Positions 28,396-37,736 of a stretch of DNA of 64,000 bases are shown in pieces. Position 1 is the stretch's first letter. Every line of letters begins with the position of its first letter. The stretch comes from Erwinia mallotivora. Lineage in GTDB: Bacteria > Pseudomonadota > Gammaproteobacteria > Enterobacterales > Enterobacteriaceae. The translations under genes and the position numbers were made by a program. The stretch spans positions 310,001 through 374,000 of the forward strand of contig NZ_JFHN01000053.1 of NCBI RefSeq assembly GCF_000590885.1, given 5' to 3'. The notes beneath the pieces are model-generated. The model ran no database searches and was not told the DNA's origin. It saw nothing but the letters and a program-made list of their open reading frames with translations.

Positions 28396-28994
28396 AGATT
28401 ATTCGCTGTCAGCCAGCTTTCCAGCATCAGTGGGGAATGCGGCGCTGCCAGCACATAGCCGCCCAACCTGATACGGATCTGAGCCCCAGTGCGCAACACC
28501 TGAAATTCGCTAATCGTCACGGTGGCAGGATCGTTGAGCTTTTCCCATCCGCTGCTGCTGCATTCCGTCACCCCGCGCTGCATTTCCAGGTTCCCCTGCC
28601 GCAGGCGGTAACCGTAATAATCGCTTCTGTCATTTTCCACTCCCTCCCATTTGCCATTGCTGTTTTCATCCCAGCGCAGCAACAGACAGCTTCCCTGCTG
28701 CCCGAGGGTTAACCCTGCCGCGCCACACTCTCCCCGACAATAGCCCGCCCGCCGCACCGCTTTTTCCAGCGTTGCCATCATCAGCCGAAGCTCTTCATGA
28801 AGTTGCACCATCAGCAACATGCGCAGATCCGCCAGCTGTAATTGCGGCAAAAACCGCGCAGCCCCGATCAGTAATACCGCGCTGATTGCCAGAGCAATCA
28901 GCATTTCCGGCAGGGTAAATCCCCCGGTTTTATGGGCAGACGTCCTGGCAGATGCGGACTCTTGCGCGTGACGAGACGATAATGTGTCGCTCAC
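28392..28994 (-). CDS. ppdB: Prepilin peptidase-dependent protein B (pseudopilin)
   Basis: The pilin-like signature is GGFTLPEMLIALAISAVLL, followed by a soluble domain with CRGECGAAGL and a C-terminal hydrophobic strand. The start is uncertain: no ATG lies just before the signature. The GTG at 28994 gives about 200 residues and a 25-residue leader; an ATG three codons further out is the next option. Neither has a clear ribosome site, so translation may be coupled to ppdA, which overlaps it. It belongs to the ppdA-ppdB-ygdB-ppdC operon. Confidence 0.8.
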   Translation of the reverse strand: MSDTLSSRHAQESASARTSAHKTGGFTLPEMLIALAISAVLLIGAARFLPQLQLADLRMLLMVQLHEELRLMMATLEKAVRRAGYCRGECGAAGLTLGQQGSCLLLRWDENSNGKWEGVENDRSDYYGYRLRQGNLEMQRGVTECSSSGWEKLNDPATVTISEFQVLRTGAQIRIRLGGYVLAAPHSPLMLESWLTANNL

Positions 28995-29379
28995 CGGCCG
29001 CATTGCTGATGACGATCCTGCCCGGTTTTGCCATATTGCTGCGACCATAGAATCCCATTCCTTCTGTCAAAGAGTGCAGCCTGATTTCCGGCCACGGCAG
29101 GACCAGCACCCGTTTGCGTGGCGAACAGCCCTTCGCCGACGGCCCGCTGCCAATACACCACACGGCTGCGGAACGTTGCCATAACAGTTGCTGCTGGTTA
29201 TGCCAGTTTGCCTCGTTGCGTAACCGCAACAGAAAATGTTGGATCTGTCTGGCGCTGGCATTAAGGCGCTGTCGTTGCTGCCACTCCTGCCAGCCACCCA
29301 CCGCCGTCAGCGTCAGGGTGCCGGCAATCACCATCACCACCAACAGTTCGATTAATGTAAATCCCTTTATCTTTTGCAT
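28930..29379 (-). CDS. ppdA: Prepilin peptidase-dependent protein A (pseudopilin)
   Basis: The 149-residue protein has the clearest prepilin N-terminus of the group: MQKIKG, then FTLIELLVVMVIAGTLTLTA. Gly6-Phe7 is the expected cleavage and methylation site, with Glu at mature position 5. The C-terminal domain resembles GspH/FimT pseudopilins (NMAKPGRIVISNAAGERHIIVSS). It is first in the operon. Its 3' end overlaps ppdB in another frame. Confidence 0.87.
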   Translation of the reverse strand: MQKIKGFTLIELLVVMVIAGTLTLTAVGGWQEWQQRQRLNASARQIQHFLLRLRNEANWHNQQQLLWQRSAAVWCIGSGPSAKGCSPRKRVLVLPWPEIRLHSLTEGMGFYGRSNMAKPGRIVISNAAGERHIIVSSRARVRICQDVCP

Positions 29380-29644
29380 GGCTGAAGGATGAAATGTCCC
29401 GCGCAGCGCGTCCAGTGCGGAAGACGCCCATTGCGCGGCGGCTTACAGACAAATGCGGTAAAACAGAAAACAGGCAAAATCGTTGCGGCACAGGCCGCAA
29501 AATCTGCATACTGTCGCAGGGCCATAAGCGGGGCTAACCTTTTCAGTCCTCCCTTTTTGACACAGTCATGCTGATTTCCCCATCGCTTCCCCGGAAGGAA
29601 TGCCCACCCGACAGGGCAAAATAAAACGAGAGACAGGGTTTGTT

Positions 29645-30208
29645 ATGACCGACGAATGCAATCTGATAAATCTGGCGGAAGCCTTTCCACAGCTGATTAT
29701 CGATATGAAATATGCCACCGCAGACAATATCTGCGGCCAACCTGTCTATTGTGAAGATCGTTGCCTGCTGCATCCTGATGCCGCTACTGCGCTGGAGAAA
29801 AGTATCGCGATTGCGGCGCTGGCAGGGTTTTCTTTGCTTATTTATGATGCTTACCGGCCACAGCAGGCACAGCACAGCCTGTGGCAGGCCTGCCCCGATC
29901 CCCGCTGGGTTGCAGAAGTGTCACTGGGCTCAAACCATAGCCGGGGGGTCGCTGTTGATCTCACGCTGACAGACGCTGAAGGAAGGGTACTGGATATGGG
30001 AGCCGGATTTGATGATATGCATGAACGCTCACATCCTTATTATCCGGGATTATCCCAGGAGGCACATCGCAACAGACTGTTGCTGAATGCCATCATGTTC
30101 GGCGGCGGTTTTCGCGGGATTGCCACCGAATGGTGGCATTTTGAACTACCCGATGCACAAACCTATCCCCTGCTGAGGGATCGCTTTGCCTGTTTTTCAA
30201 CTTTCTGA
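29645..30208 (+). CDS. D-alanyl-D-alanine dipeptidase (VanX/DdpX/PcgL family)
   Basis: This 187-residue M15D zinc peptidase is expected to split D-Ala-D-Ala. The start MTDECNLINLAEAF follows ACGAGAGACAGGG; earlier in-frame codons are not conserved. The zinc motif SxHxxGxAxD is SNHSRGVAVD (His98, Asp105) and the catalytic ExxH is EWWH (Glu162, His165). There is no signal peptide, so it should act in the cytoplasm, as DdpX does. It stands alone on the plus strand between ppdA and thyA with no van or ddp transport genes nearby. A role in recycling D-Ala-D-Ala from wall turnover is likely; resistance is not implied. Confidence 0.88.
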   Translation: MTDECNLINLAEAFPQLIIDMKYATADNICGQPVYCEDRCLLHPDAATALEKSIAIAALAGFSLLIYDAYRPQQAQHSLWQACPDPRWVAEVSLGSNHSRGVAVDLTLTDAEGRVLDMGAGFDDMHERSHPYYPGLSQEAHRNRLLLNAIMFGGGFRGIATEWWHFELPDAQTYPLLRDRFACFSTF

Positions 30209-30255
30209 ACGGCGACATCTTCTCAGCAGCGGCAACCTCGCCGCTGCTGACTGAC

Positions 30256-31050
30256 TCATACCGCTACCGGTGCTTTAATCGCCGGATGGGGGTCGTAGCC
30301 TTCGATCTCAAAATCTTCAAAGCGGTAGTCAAACAGTGAAGAGGGTTTGCGTTTAATGGTCAGTACCGGCAGTGGACGTGGCTCACGGCTCAGTTGCAGC
30401 CGGGTCTGCTCCAGATGGTTGTTGTACAGATGCGTATCACCGCCCGTCCAGACAAAATCGCCCACCTGCAAATCACACTGCTGGGCCATCATATGTACCA
30501 GCAGGGCATAGCTGGCGATATTAAACGGCAGGCCAAGAAAAATATCACATGAGCGCTGATAGAGCTGGCAGCAAAGTTTGCCGGCCGCAACATAGAACTG
30601 GAAGAAAGCATGGCAGGGAGCCAACGCCATTTGGTCCAGTTCGCCAACGTTCCAGGCAGAGACAATAATGCGTCGTGAGTCCGGGTCGCTTTTCAGTTGC
30701 TGTACCACCTGGCTCAGCTGATCGATTTGCCGCCCATCGGCAGCGCCCCAGCTGCGCCACTGTTTACCATAAACCGGCCCCAGGTCGCCCTTTTCATCCG
30801 CCCATTCGTCCCAGATGGTCACCTTATTATCTCGCAGATAAGCGGTATTGGTATCGCCATTCAGAAACCACAGCAGTTCATGAATGATTGAGCGCAGATG
30901 GCACTTCTTGGTGGTCACCAGGGGGAAACCTTCCTGCAAATTGAAACGCATCTGATGACCAAATATTGACAGGGTGCCGGTGCCGGTACGGTCATTTTTT
31001 GGCGTGCCCTCAGTCAGCACTTTTTGCATTAATTCCAGATATTGTTTCAT
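30256..31050 (-). CDS. thyA: Thymidylate synthase
   Basis: The 264-residue enzyme methylates dUMP to dTMP using methylenetetrahydrofolate. The nucleophile is Cys146 in [12 protein letters not shown], preceded by [23 protein letters not shown] lies near the N-terminus and the product ends AIKAPVAV as is typical. Length equals the E. coli enzyme. The ATG overlaps the lgt stop (ATGA), so thyA is translated from the lgt transcript. Confidence 0.98.
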   Translation of the reverse strand: MKQYLELMQKVLTEGTPKNDRTGTGTLSIFGHQMRFNLQEGFPLVTTKKCHLRSIIHELLWFLNGDTNTAYLRDNKVTIWDEWADEKGDLGPVYGKQWRSWGAADGRQIDQLSQVVQQLKSDPDSRRIIVSAWNVGELDQMALAPCHAFFQFYVAAGKLCCQLYQRSCDIFLGLPFNIASYALLVHMMAQQCDLQVGDFVWTGGDTHLYNNHLEQTRLQLSREPRPLPVLTIKRKPSSLFDYRFEDFEIEGYDPHPAIKAPVAV

Positions 31051-31928
31051 TTTTCCTCACCCGGTTGCAGCGCACCACGACGCCGATAAGCCCAAATCAT
31101 CATCACCACACCGGCAAAAATCATCGGCGTGGAGAGGATCTGTCCCATGCTGATAGCATTGTCGAACAGGCCCAGCTGCGCATCCGGCTGACGGAAAAAC
31201 TCGACGATAAAACGGAACAGACCGTAGCCAATCAGGAACAGCCCGGAAACAGCCCCCATCGGGCGACGTTGACGAATAAACAGGTTCAGAATGATAAACA
31301 GTACCACCCCTTCCAGCAGCAGCTCGTAGACCTGCGAGGGATGCCGCGGCAACACGCCGTAAGTGGATAACAGTGACTGCCATTCCGGATGGGTCGCCAC
31401 CAGCGCAACATCTTCACTGCGCGAACCCGGAAACAGCATCGCCCAGGGGAGATCCGGTGCCACACGCCCCCACAGCTCGCCGTTAATAAAATTCCCCAGT
31501 CGGCCTGCGCCCAGACCAAAGGGAATTAACGGTGCAATAAAGTCAGAAACCTGGAAGAAATTGCGTCTGGTACGGCGGGCAAACCACAGCATCACCACAA
31601 TGACGCCAATCAGTCCACCGTGGAAGGACATGCCACCGTCCCAGACTTTGAACAAATACAGGGGGTTATCAAGAAACAGCGGCAGATTATAAAACAGCAC
31701 ATAGCCGATACGCCCACCGAGAAAAACGCCGAGGAAACCGGCATAGAGCAGATTTTCAACCTCCTCTTTTTTCCAGCCGCTGCCGGGTTTGTTGGCACGA
31801 CGTACTGCCAGCCACATCGCAAAAATAAAACCCACCAGATACATCAGGCCATACCAGTGCAGGGAGACAGGTCCGACAGAGAAAATTACCGGATCAAATT
31901 GGGGGAAAGCCAGATAGCCGTTAGTCAT
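31047..31928 (-). CDS. lgt: Prolipoprotein diacylglyceryl transferase Lgt
   Basis: The 293-residue inner-membrane enzyme moves diacylglycerol from phosphatidylglycerol to the lipobox cysteine of prolipoproteins. Seven membrane segments are seen. Family motifs are [20 protein letters not shown] and the signature [18 protein letters not shown]. Several substrates are encoded in this window (MltA, YgdI, YgdR, the pump outer-membrane factor, the serine-protease-like lipoprotein). It overlaps thyA. Confidence 0.97.
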   Translation of the reverse strand: MTNGYLAFPQFDPVIFSVGPVSLHWYGLMYLVGFIFAMWLAVRRANKPGSGWKKEEVENLLYAGFLGVFLGGRIGYVLFYNLPLFLDNPLYLFKVWDGGMSFHGGLIGVIVVMLWFARRTRRNFFQVSDFIAPLIPFGLGAGRLGNFINGELWGRVAPDLPWAMLFPGSRSEDVALVATHPEWQSLLSTYGVLPRHPSQVYELLLEGVVLFIILNLFIRQRRPMGAVSGLFLIGYGLFRFIVEFFRQPDAQLGLFDNAISMGQILSTPMIFAGVVMMIWAYRRRGALQPGEEK

Positions 31929-32101
31929 CTTTCACCATTCAAATTATCGCTCCTGACCGCAGGCGGCGAAGCAGATCAACCGTGTGCACACGGCGCTAAA
32001 ACGAGGCGCGCATCATATCACAGCCTGAAATGACCGGACCTCGCTTAACTGTAAACTTTATTAAGCTATCAGCCGTCATGCGGATTTTTCTGCCGCTGGC
32101 G

Positions 32102-34348
32102 CTAGCGACCGCCTCTGATCAGGCCGCCCAGTCCGCGCCGCTCCATAAATGCCGCCACCTGATGACGCACCTCGGTCGCCAGCTGCGCCTGTAAACCGGC
32201 TTTTGCCAGCTTTTGCGCTTCTTCATAATCCAGATGGTGTAGCAGGTATTTTACCCGCGCCACGTTACGACCATTCATACTCAGATGGTGATATCCCAGA
32301 CCGATCAACAGCGGAACGCAGGCCGGATCGCCCGCCATTTCGCCGCACAGGCACAACTCAATCCCGGCCCTTTTCACCTCATCAGCGATGGTTTTCAGCG
32401 CCCTGAGCATTGCCGGATGCAGACTGTCATACAGGTTAGCAACCCGGGTGTTGTTTCGGTCCACCGCCAGCAGGTACTGGGTGAGATCGTTTGTGCCGAC
32501 AGAAACAAAATCGACGCGATCGGCAAGATGGCCGATCATAAAAATCATTGATGGTACTTCAATCATCACCCCAATTCGCGGTCGGGGGATGGCATACCCC
32601 AGCATCTCTTCCACTTCACGTGCCGCACGTTCAATCAGGCGGATCGCTTCATCAATTTCATCAATGCTGGTGATCATCGGCAGCAGAATGCTGAGGTTAT
32701 CGCTGGCCACGTTGGCCCGTAACATCGCCCGCACCTGCACCAGGAAGATTTCCGGCTGATCGAGCGTCAGGCGAATACCACGCCAGCCCAGGCAGGGATT
32801 TTCTTCGCTGATCGGCATATAGGGCAGCTGTTTATCCGCACCAATATCCAGCGTGCGCAGGGTCACGGGTTTATCAAGAAACAGTTGCAGCATCCCCTGA
32901 TACTGCGCCACCTGCTCTTCTTCCGACGGAAAGCCGTTTTGCAGCATAAAAGGTATTTCAGTGCGATACAGGCCAACGCCATCCACTCTGTTTCCCAACG
33001 CTTTTTCATGCTCAGCACTCAATCCGGCATTAAGCATAACACTGACAGGCTGACCACTTTTCAACGCGGCGGGACGCTCCACCACATCTTCCGCCAGCTT
33101 GCTCAGCTCATGTTCTTCGCTGATCAGCCGCTGATACTCCTGCACCAGCACCGGTTCCGGATCGACCAGCAACTCCCCGCGATAACCGTCGACAATCAGC
33201 AGCCGTCCGTTCAGCAGTTCAGGCTGCGCATCCACCCCCATCACCGTCGGGATACCCATCGCCCGCACCATAATCGCCGCGTGCGAGTTGGCAGCACCGT
33301 CTCTGACCACCACGCCAGCCAGACGATCATGAGGCAGCTCGGCCAGGGTGGTGGCGGTCAGCTCATCCGCTACCAGCACAAACTGCTCAGGCCAGCTGTT
33401 GGTACTCTGCATACTGTCGTCGAGGTGGAACAGCAGGCGCTGACCGAGAACGCGTAAATCACCGGAGCGCTCGCGCAGATAGCTGTCCTGAAGGCTGGCG
33501 AACTGTGCAGCGAACTTTTCGATAACCTTCTTTACCGCCCACTCCGCCACCGACCCGTTGTCGATTTCCGCGTAGAGATCTTTTTTCAGCCGGTTATCGC
33601 TTAACAGGTGAGAATAGAGATCGAAGATTGCCGCGCTCTCTTTCTGCACGCTGGCCGTAAAACGTTTGCTGTAACGGCGAAACTCACCCGCCGCCTCATC
33701 CATTGCCAGTGAAAGCCTTTCGCGCTCACGCACCGTGTCCAGGGTGGAAGCAGCAAAAACGTTATCCAGCGAAGGCTGGGTGCTGTCCAGCCATCCGGTC
33801 GCCACCGCCACGCCGGGCGCGGCGGCCAGCGCCCGGATACGAGTCTGCCGGTACTGACCAAATAAGGCATTAAGCTGCGACTGGGAGAGAATGGTCGCCA
33901 TCTGAGTGGCTAAGGTGACAAGAAACGATTCTTCACTCTCGTCAAACTGCCGGTGTTCGCGCTGTTGCACCACCAGCACACCCAGCAACTGGCGTCGGCT
34001 GATAATAGGCACGCCCAGTAAAGAGCGGAAGCGCTCCTCTTTCACGGAAGGAACATATTTGAAGCTGGGGTGACTTTGCGCATCCGCAAGGTTAATCGGT
34101 TCTGCCAGACGTCCCACCAGGCCAACGATGCCCTCATCAAAGGCCAGCGCAACGGTGCGACCACGTGGCTTTTTCAGCCCCCGGGTCGCCATCAGGTAAT
34201 AGCAGCGGCGATCGTGGTCAGCAAGATAAACCGAGCACACCTCGGTTTCCATCGCCAGACAAATCTCATTGACCAGAATATCAAGTGCTTCCGTCAGCCG
34301 GGGGGCCCCGGCCACTTTTTCAACTATTTCGCGCAGCTGTGTGAGCAT
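32102..34348 (-). CDS. ptsP: PEP-protein phosphotransferase PtsP (EI-Ntr)
   Basis: The 748-residue enzyme I of the nitrogen PTS passes phosphate from PEP to NPr. An N-terminal GAF domain (about residues 1-165: VCSVYLADHDRRCYYLMATRGL) senses glutamine in E. coli. The phospho-His lies in GAANSHAAIMVRAMG near residue 356. The PEP-binding TIM barrel is C-terminal (GLYRTEIPFM, PCLGWRGIRLTL, SVGTNDLTQYLLAVDRNN, LCGEMAGDP). It lies 12 bp downstream of rppH on the same strand, forming an operon as in E. coli. Confidence 0.97.
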   Translation of the reverse strand: MLTQLREIVEKVAGAPRLTEALDILVNEICLAMETEVCSVYLADHDRRCYYLMATRGLKKPRGRTVALAFDEGIVGLVGRLAEPINLADAQSHPSFKYVPSVKEERFRSLLGVPIISRRQLLGVLVVQQREHRQFDESEESFLVTLATQMATILSQSQLNALFGQYRQTRIRALAAAPGVAVATGWLDSTQPSLDNVFAASTLDTVRERERLSLAMDEAAGEFRRYSKRFTASVQKESAAIFDLYSHLLSDNRLKKDLYAEIDNGSVAEWAVKKVIEKFAAQFASLQDSYLRERSGDLRVLGQRLLFHLDDSMQSTNSWPEQFVLVADELTATTLAELPHDRLAGVVVRDGAANSHAAIMVRAMGIPTVMGVDAQPELLNGRLLIVDGYRGELLVDPEPVLVQEYQRLISEEHELSKLAEDVVERPAALKSGQPVSVMLNAGLSAEHEKALGNRVDGVGLYRTEIPFMLQNGFPSEEEQVAQYQGMLQLFLDKPVTLRTLDIGADKQLPYMPISEENPCLGWRGIRLTLDQPEIFLVQVRAMLRANVASDNLSILLPMITSIDEIDEAIRLIERAAREVEEMLGYAIPRPRIGVMIEVPSMIFMIGHLADRVDFVSVGTNDLTQYLLAVDRNNTRVANLYDSLHPAMLRALKTIADEVKRAGIELCLCGEMAGDPACVPLLIGLGYHHLSMNGRNVARVKYLLHHLDYEEAQKLAKAGLQAQLATEVRHQVAAFMERRGLGGLIRGGR

Positions 34349-34360
34349 AATGGGTCTGGC

Positions 34361-34885
34361 TTAACCTCGCTTTCGACGGTAGAAGGCATTTCGCTGTCCG
34401 GCACTCTCCTGCAATGGCATTACCACCCCGGCGAACTCCTTCATTACCCGACGGTAAACGTCGCGTTTGAAAGAGACAACCTGACGAACCGGATACCAGA
34501 AGCTGACCCAGCGCCAGCCATCGAATTCCGGCGTGCTGCTGGTTTGCATGTTGATATCCGCGTCATTGCACAATAATTGCAGAAGAAACCACTTCTGTTT
34601 CTGGCCGATACAAACCGGCTTTGTGTCCCAACGCACCAAACGTTTTGGCAATTTGTAGCGTAACCAGTTGCGGGTAGAGGCAAGAATGCGTACGTCTTTA
34701 CGATGTAAGCCGACTTCTTCGAAAAGTTCTCGATACATCGCCTGTTCTGCTGTTTCTCCGGGATTGATGCCACCCTGAGGAAACTGCCAGGAGTGCTGAC
34801 CATAGCGTCTGGCCCACAATACTTGTCCCTGCCTGTTACAAATTACGATACCAACATTCGGGCGGTAGCCATCATCATCGATCAC
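34361..34885 (-). CDS. rppH: RNA pyrophosphohydrolase RppH
   Basis: The 174-residue Nudix enzyme removes pyrophosphate from the 5' end of triphosphorylated mRNA and so opens it to RNase E decay. The Nudix box is [22 protein letters not shown], near residues 38-59. The N-terminal [20 protein letters not shown] is nearly invariant in enterobacteria. It heads the rppH-ptsP operon. The long upstream gap carries DnaA boxes. Confidence 0.97.
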   Translation of the reverse strand: MIDDDGYRPNVGIVICNRQGQVLWARRYGQHSWQFPQGGINPGETAEQAMYRELFEEVGLHRKDVRILASTRNWLRYKLPKRLVRWDTKPVCIGQKQKWFLLQLLCNDADINMQTSSTPEFDGWRWVSFWYPVRQVVSFKRDVYRRVMKEFAGVVMPLQESAGQRNAFYRRKRG

Positions 34886-35053
34886 GGGACTACCTCAAAC
34901 TAAAAACTCGGATGTTCTGATTGTTTCATACTCCTTACAGGTGGTAAACCACTGGTTTAGCCGTCTGTAACGTGCCACAGCAGGGATAACTTAAGATTTC
35001 AGGCAAAGTTATAAACAGAAATTCCATTTTACGGCGATCTTATTCACCTTTTC

Positions 35054-35520
35054 TGTGGGTAACTTTGTGCAGAACTTTGTTAACCCATGGGGAAAACTTT
35101 TTAGCCCAACGTTGACAGGATGGCACAGGACAGTCTTAAGCTGTTATTTAGCAGGGAATTATCCGAATTATTCACCTTTAATCACCGCGTTCATCATCCT
35201 GTCACAGTTACCGGAATCCGTACTGGTGAAAGATCGAACATTAAAAATGTTATCCACAGATAATGCCGTTAAGATGAGCAATAAAACGGTTAAAAAGGGT
35301 TTTAAGCCGTCAGTCAAGGCTGTAAATTGAAACAGTATTCTCGTTAACGACAAGTTATCCCATTTTTCTGTGGATAACAGGGTGTAAGATCCTGTTCATT
35401 GTCGGTGACAACTCTGGCATAACCCGATCCGCAGAGGGAGAAAGTCCCCAGGTAGCAAATAAAAAAACATGATTAATCATGCTATTATTCGACTTTTACA
35501 CAATCAGCGCTATGGGATAA
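35054..35520. promoter_or_regulatory. Probable DARS2 (DnaA-reactivating sequence) region
   Basis: The 686-bp gap between rppH and mutH has no credible gene but is rich in DnaA boxes. Two are perfect: TTATCCACA at 35250-35258 (plus) and 35369-35377 (minus). Near matches are TTACCCACA at 35054-35062 (minus), TTATCCGAA at 35159-35167 (plus), TTATCCCAT at 35355-35363 (plus) and 35512-35520 (minus). In E. coli DARS2 lies in this same interval next to mutH and converts ADP-DnaA to ATP-DnaA to time replication. The position and box cluster support the same here. Its IHF and Fis sites were not resolved by eye. Confidence 0.7.
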
Positions 35521-35571
35521 CCCATAACCGACAAGAGTGGTGTTTTTTTAGACGGCAACAGTGAGTGATTA

Positions 35572-36258
35572 ATGAGCCTGACTTTCAGTCCCGTTTCGCC
35601 TCCGGAAAATGAAGCCCAGCTTCTGGAGCGCGCACAACGCTTATCCGGCCTGACGCTGAGAGAACTGGCGCAGAGGGCCTGTCTTACCCTTCCCCCCGAC
35701 CTGCGCCGGGACAAAGGCTGGGTAGGCACCCTGCTGGAGCGTCATCTGGGGGCCACGGCGGGCAGTAAACCGGAGCAGGATTTTGCCGGAATCGGCGTGG
35801 AGCTGAAAACTATCCCGATTGATGCGCAGGGACGCCCTCTGGAGACAACCTTCGTCTGCGTGGCCCCGCTGACCGGCAACAGCGGTGTGGTATGGCAGAC
35901 CAGTCATGTGCGTCACAAGCTGGCAAGGGTGCTTTGGATCCCGGTGGAAGGCGATCGTGGCATTCCGCTCGGCGAACGCCGGGTAGGGTCGCCGCTGCTG
36001 TGGAGCCCGAATCAGCAGGAAGAGATGCAGCTGCAACAGGACTGGGAAGAGTTAATGGATATGATCGTGTTGGGTCAGGTCGAGCGCATTACCGCACGCC
36101 ATGGCGAAGTGTTGCAAATTCGTCCCAAAGCCGCGAACAACAAAGCCCTTACCGAAGGAATTGGTGAAAATGGCCAGCCGATTATGACGCTGCCACGCGG
36201 TTTTTATCTGAAGAAAACCTTTACCGCCCCCCTGCTGGCGCGCCATTTTCTGCTGTAA
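35572..36258 (+). CDS. mutH: DNA mismatch repair endonuclease MutH
   Basis: The 228-residue endonuclease nicks the unmethylated strand at hemimethylated GATC when activated by MutS-MutL. The catalytic triad Asp70-Glu77-Lys79 ([10 protein letters not shown]) sits exactly at the E. coli positions. Other family blocks are [21 protein letters not shown] and [16 protein letters not shown]. It is monocistronic on the plus strand, after the DnaA-box region. Confidence 0.97.
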   Translation: MSLTFSPVSPPENEAQLLERAQRLSGLTLRELAQRACLTLPPDLRRDKGWVGTLLERHLGATAGSKPEQDFAGIGVELKTIPIDAQGRPLETTFVCVAPLTGNSGVVWQTSHVRHKLARVLWIPVEGDRGIPLGERRVGSPLLWSPNQQEEMQLQQDWEELMDMIVLGQVERITARHGEVLQIRPKAANNKALTEGIGENGQPIMTLPRGFYLKKTFTAPLLARHFLL

Positions 36259-36462
36259 CACGGCTATTACCCGGCCTTAACTCCCCTGATGAACAGCCAG
36301 CAGCCGCGACGCTGAAAGCCGTGTGGCGGTGGGTCCACCATTTGCAGAGCCGCGCAGGCAAACGCCGGGCAATACCAGACGGAAGTGTAACGCGCATATA
36401 GCTTATGTACGCCGGGTTGAGTATCCTCTCCGTTTAACTTTCGTTTAGGATGTTACCTTTGT

Positions 36463-37173
36463 ATGTTTGAGTGGATTGCCGATCCAAATGCCTGGCTGGC
36501 ACTGGGTACGCTAACAATTCTGGAGATCGTCCTCGGAATTGATAATATTATTTTTCTCTCTCTGGTGGTGGCAAAACTGCCTGAACATCAGCAAAATACG
36601 GCACGTCGCCTCGGCCTGACAGGGGCAATGCTGATGCGTCTTGCTCTGCTGGCCTCTATCGCCTGGGTGATCCGCCTGACCACTCCCCTGTTTACCCTGA
36701 TGGATCACAGCTTCTCCGCACGCGATTTAATCCTGCTGTCAGGCGGCCTGTTTCTGTTATGGAAATCCAGCCAGGAGATCCACGAAACGATAGAAGGGAG
36801 CGAGGGGGAGCATAAAACCCATGTCCACTCGTTTGCCGGTGCCATCGTACAAATTATGCTGCTGGATATTATTTTCAGCCTTGATTCGGTGATCACAGCG
36901 GTAGGCCTGTCCGATCATCTGATTATTATGATGGCCGCCGTGGTGATTGCGGTACTGATTATGATGCTTGCGGCCCGCGGCATCGGTGAATTTGTCGAGC
37001 GCCACCCATCGGTAAAAATGCTGGCGCTGGCCTTCCTGATTCTGGTCGGTTTTACCCTGATTCTGGAAAGCTTCAATATTCATATTTCTAAAGGCTACAT
37101 CTATTTCGCCATGTTCTTCTCGATGGCAGTTGAGTGCCTGAATTTATTGAGAAATAAAAAAAATCCTGCCTGA
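36463..37173 (+). CDS. ygdQ: TerC-family inner-membrane protein YgdQ
   Basis: The 236-residue protein has about seven membrane helices. TerC family signatures are LEIVLGIDNIIFLSLV near residue 20 and LLDIIFSLDSVITAVGLSD near residue 140, with acidic residues inside helices. Relatives export manganese or act in tellurite resistance and metal loading of secreted proteins; YgdQ itself is not well characterised. I saw no manganese riboswitch (yybP-ykoY type) in the 200 bp upstream. An inverted repeat ACTGGCCGGTCATCCGGCCAGT follows at 37179-37200, a possible weak terminator without a T run. Confidence 0.9.
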   Translation: MFEWIADPNAWLALGTLTILEIVLGIDNIIFLSLVVAKLPEHQQNTARRLGLTGAMLMRLALLASIAWVIRLTTPLFTLMDHSFSARDLILLSGGLFLLWKSSQEIHETIEGSEGEHKTHVHSFAGAIVQIMLLDIIFSLDSVITAVGLSDHLIIMMAAVVIAVLIMMLAARGIGEFVERHPSVKMLALAFLILVGFTLILESFNIHISKGYIYFAMFFSMAVECLNLLRNKKNPA

Positions 37174-37338
37174 CTCCCACTGGCCGGTCATCCGGCCAGT
37201 AGTGATTTCTGAAATATCACTTTACGAAAAAAGTCAATAGTACCCCATGCTTACAGCGCATTTTCGGAGTGTTGAGATTAACGAATTGTGCTAAATGCGT
37301 TATTAATAAATAACAGTAACAGGCAATGGGAGCTGAGT

Positions 37339-37554
37339 ATGAAGTGGATGTCTGGCGCGGTGGCGTTGGTGCTGGTTATGCTGGTCAGTGGATGCAGCAG
37401 TGATTATGTGATGGCGACGAAAGACGGCAAAATGATCATGACCCAGGGTAAACCAGAAATTGATAAAGAAACCGGTCTGGTGAAATACACCGATAATACC
37501 GGCCATATTTTACAAATTAACGGCGATGAAGTGTCATCCATTGTCGAACGCTGA
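37339..37554 (+). CDS. ygdR: Small lipoprotein YgdR (DUF903)
   Basis: The 71-residue product starts [19 protein letters not shown], with the lipobox VSGC at Cys19. The mature part, [20 protein letters not shown] then [12 protein letters not shown], is the same fold as YgdI encoded at 7218-7442. The upstream in-frame extension is not conserved. A ribosome site is weak (GGGAGCTGAGT). An inverted repeat CCACCCG...CGGGTGG at 37565-37589 follows but lacks a T run. Confidence 0.9.
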   Translation: MKWMSGAVALVLVMLVSGCSSDYVMATKDGKMIMTQGKPEIDKETGLVKYTDNTGHILQINGDEVSSIVER

Positions 37555-37736
37555 AATCTGTTCTGCCACCCGCAGCGCGCATTCGGGTGGCACGACCGCA
37601 CTCACCGATCAATCCCCCCTTCCCCCTGTTGCTCCCGGCAGTTATAGTCAAATGCCTGATCGGCCCCACCTCACTGCATGATGGGGTGAGCTTCAGGTTC
37701 CAGACCTTTTAATAATGAAAAAAAGGAAGCCGGCAA

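Noticed and set aside
35054-35520. Replication origin
   Set aside because: DnaA boxes are present, but oriC genes (gidA/mnmG, mioC) and a 13-mer AT-rich array are absent; the position fits DARS2 instead.
36259-36462. Manganese (yybP-ykoY) riboswitch before the TerC-family gene
   Set aside because: Some TerC relatives carry one, but the conserved motifs were not seen in this 204-bp gap.
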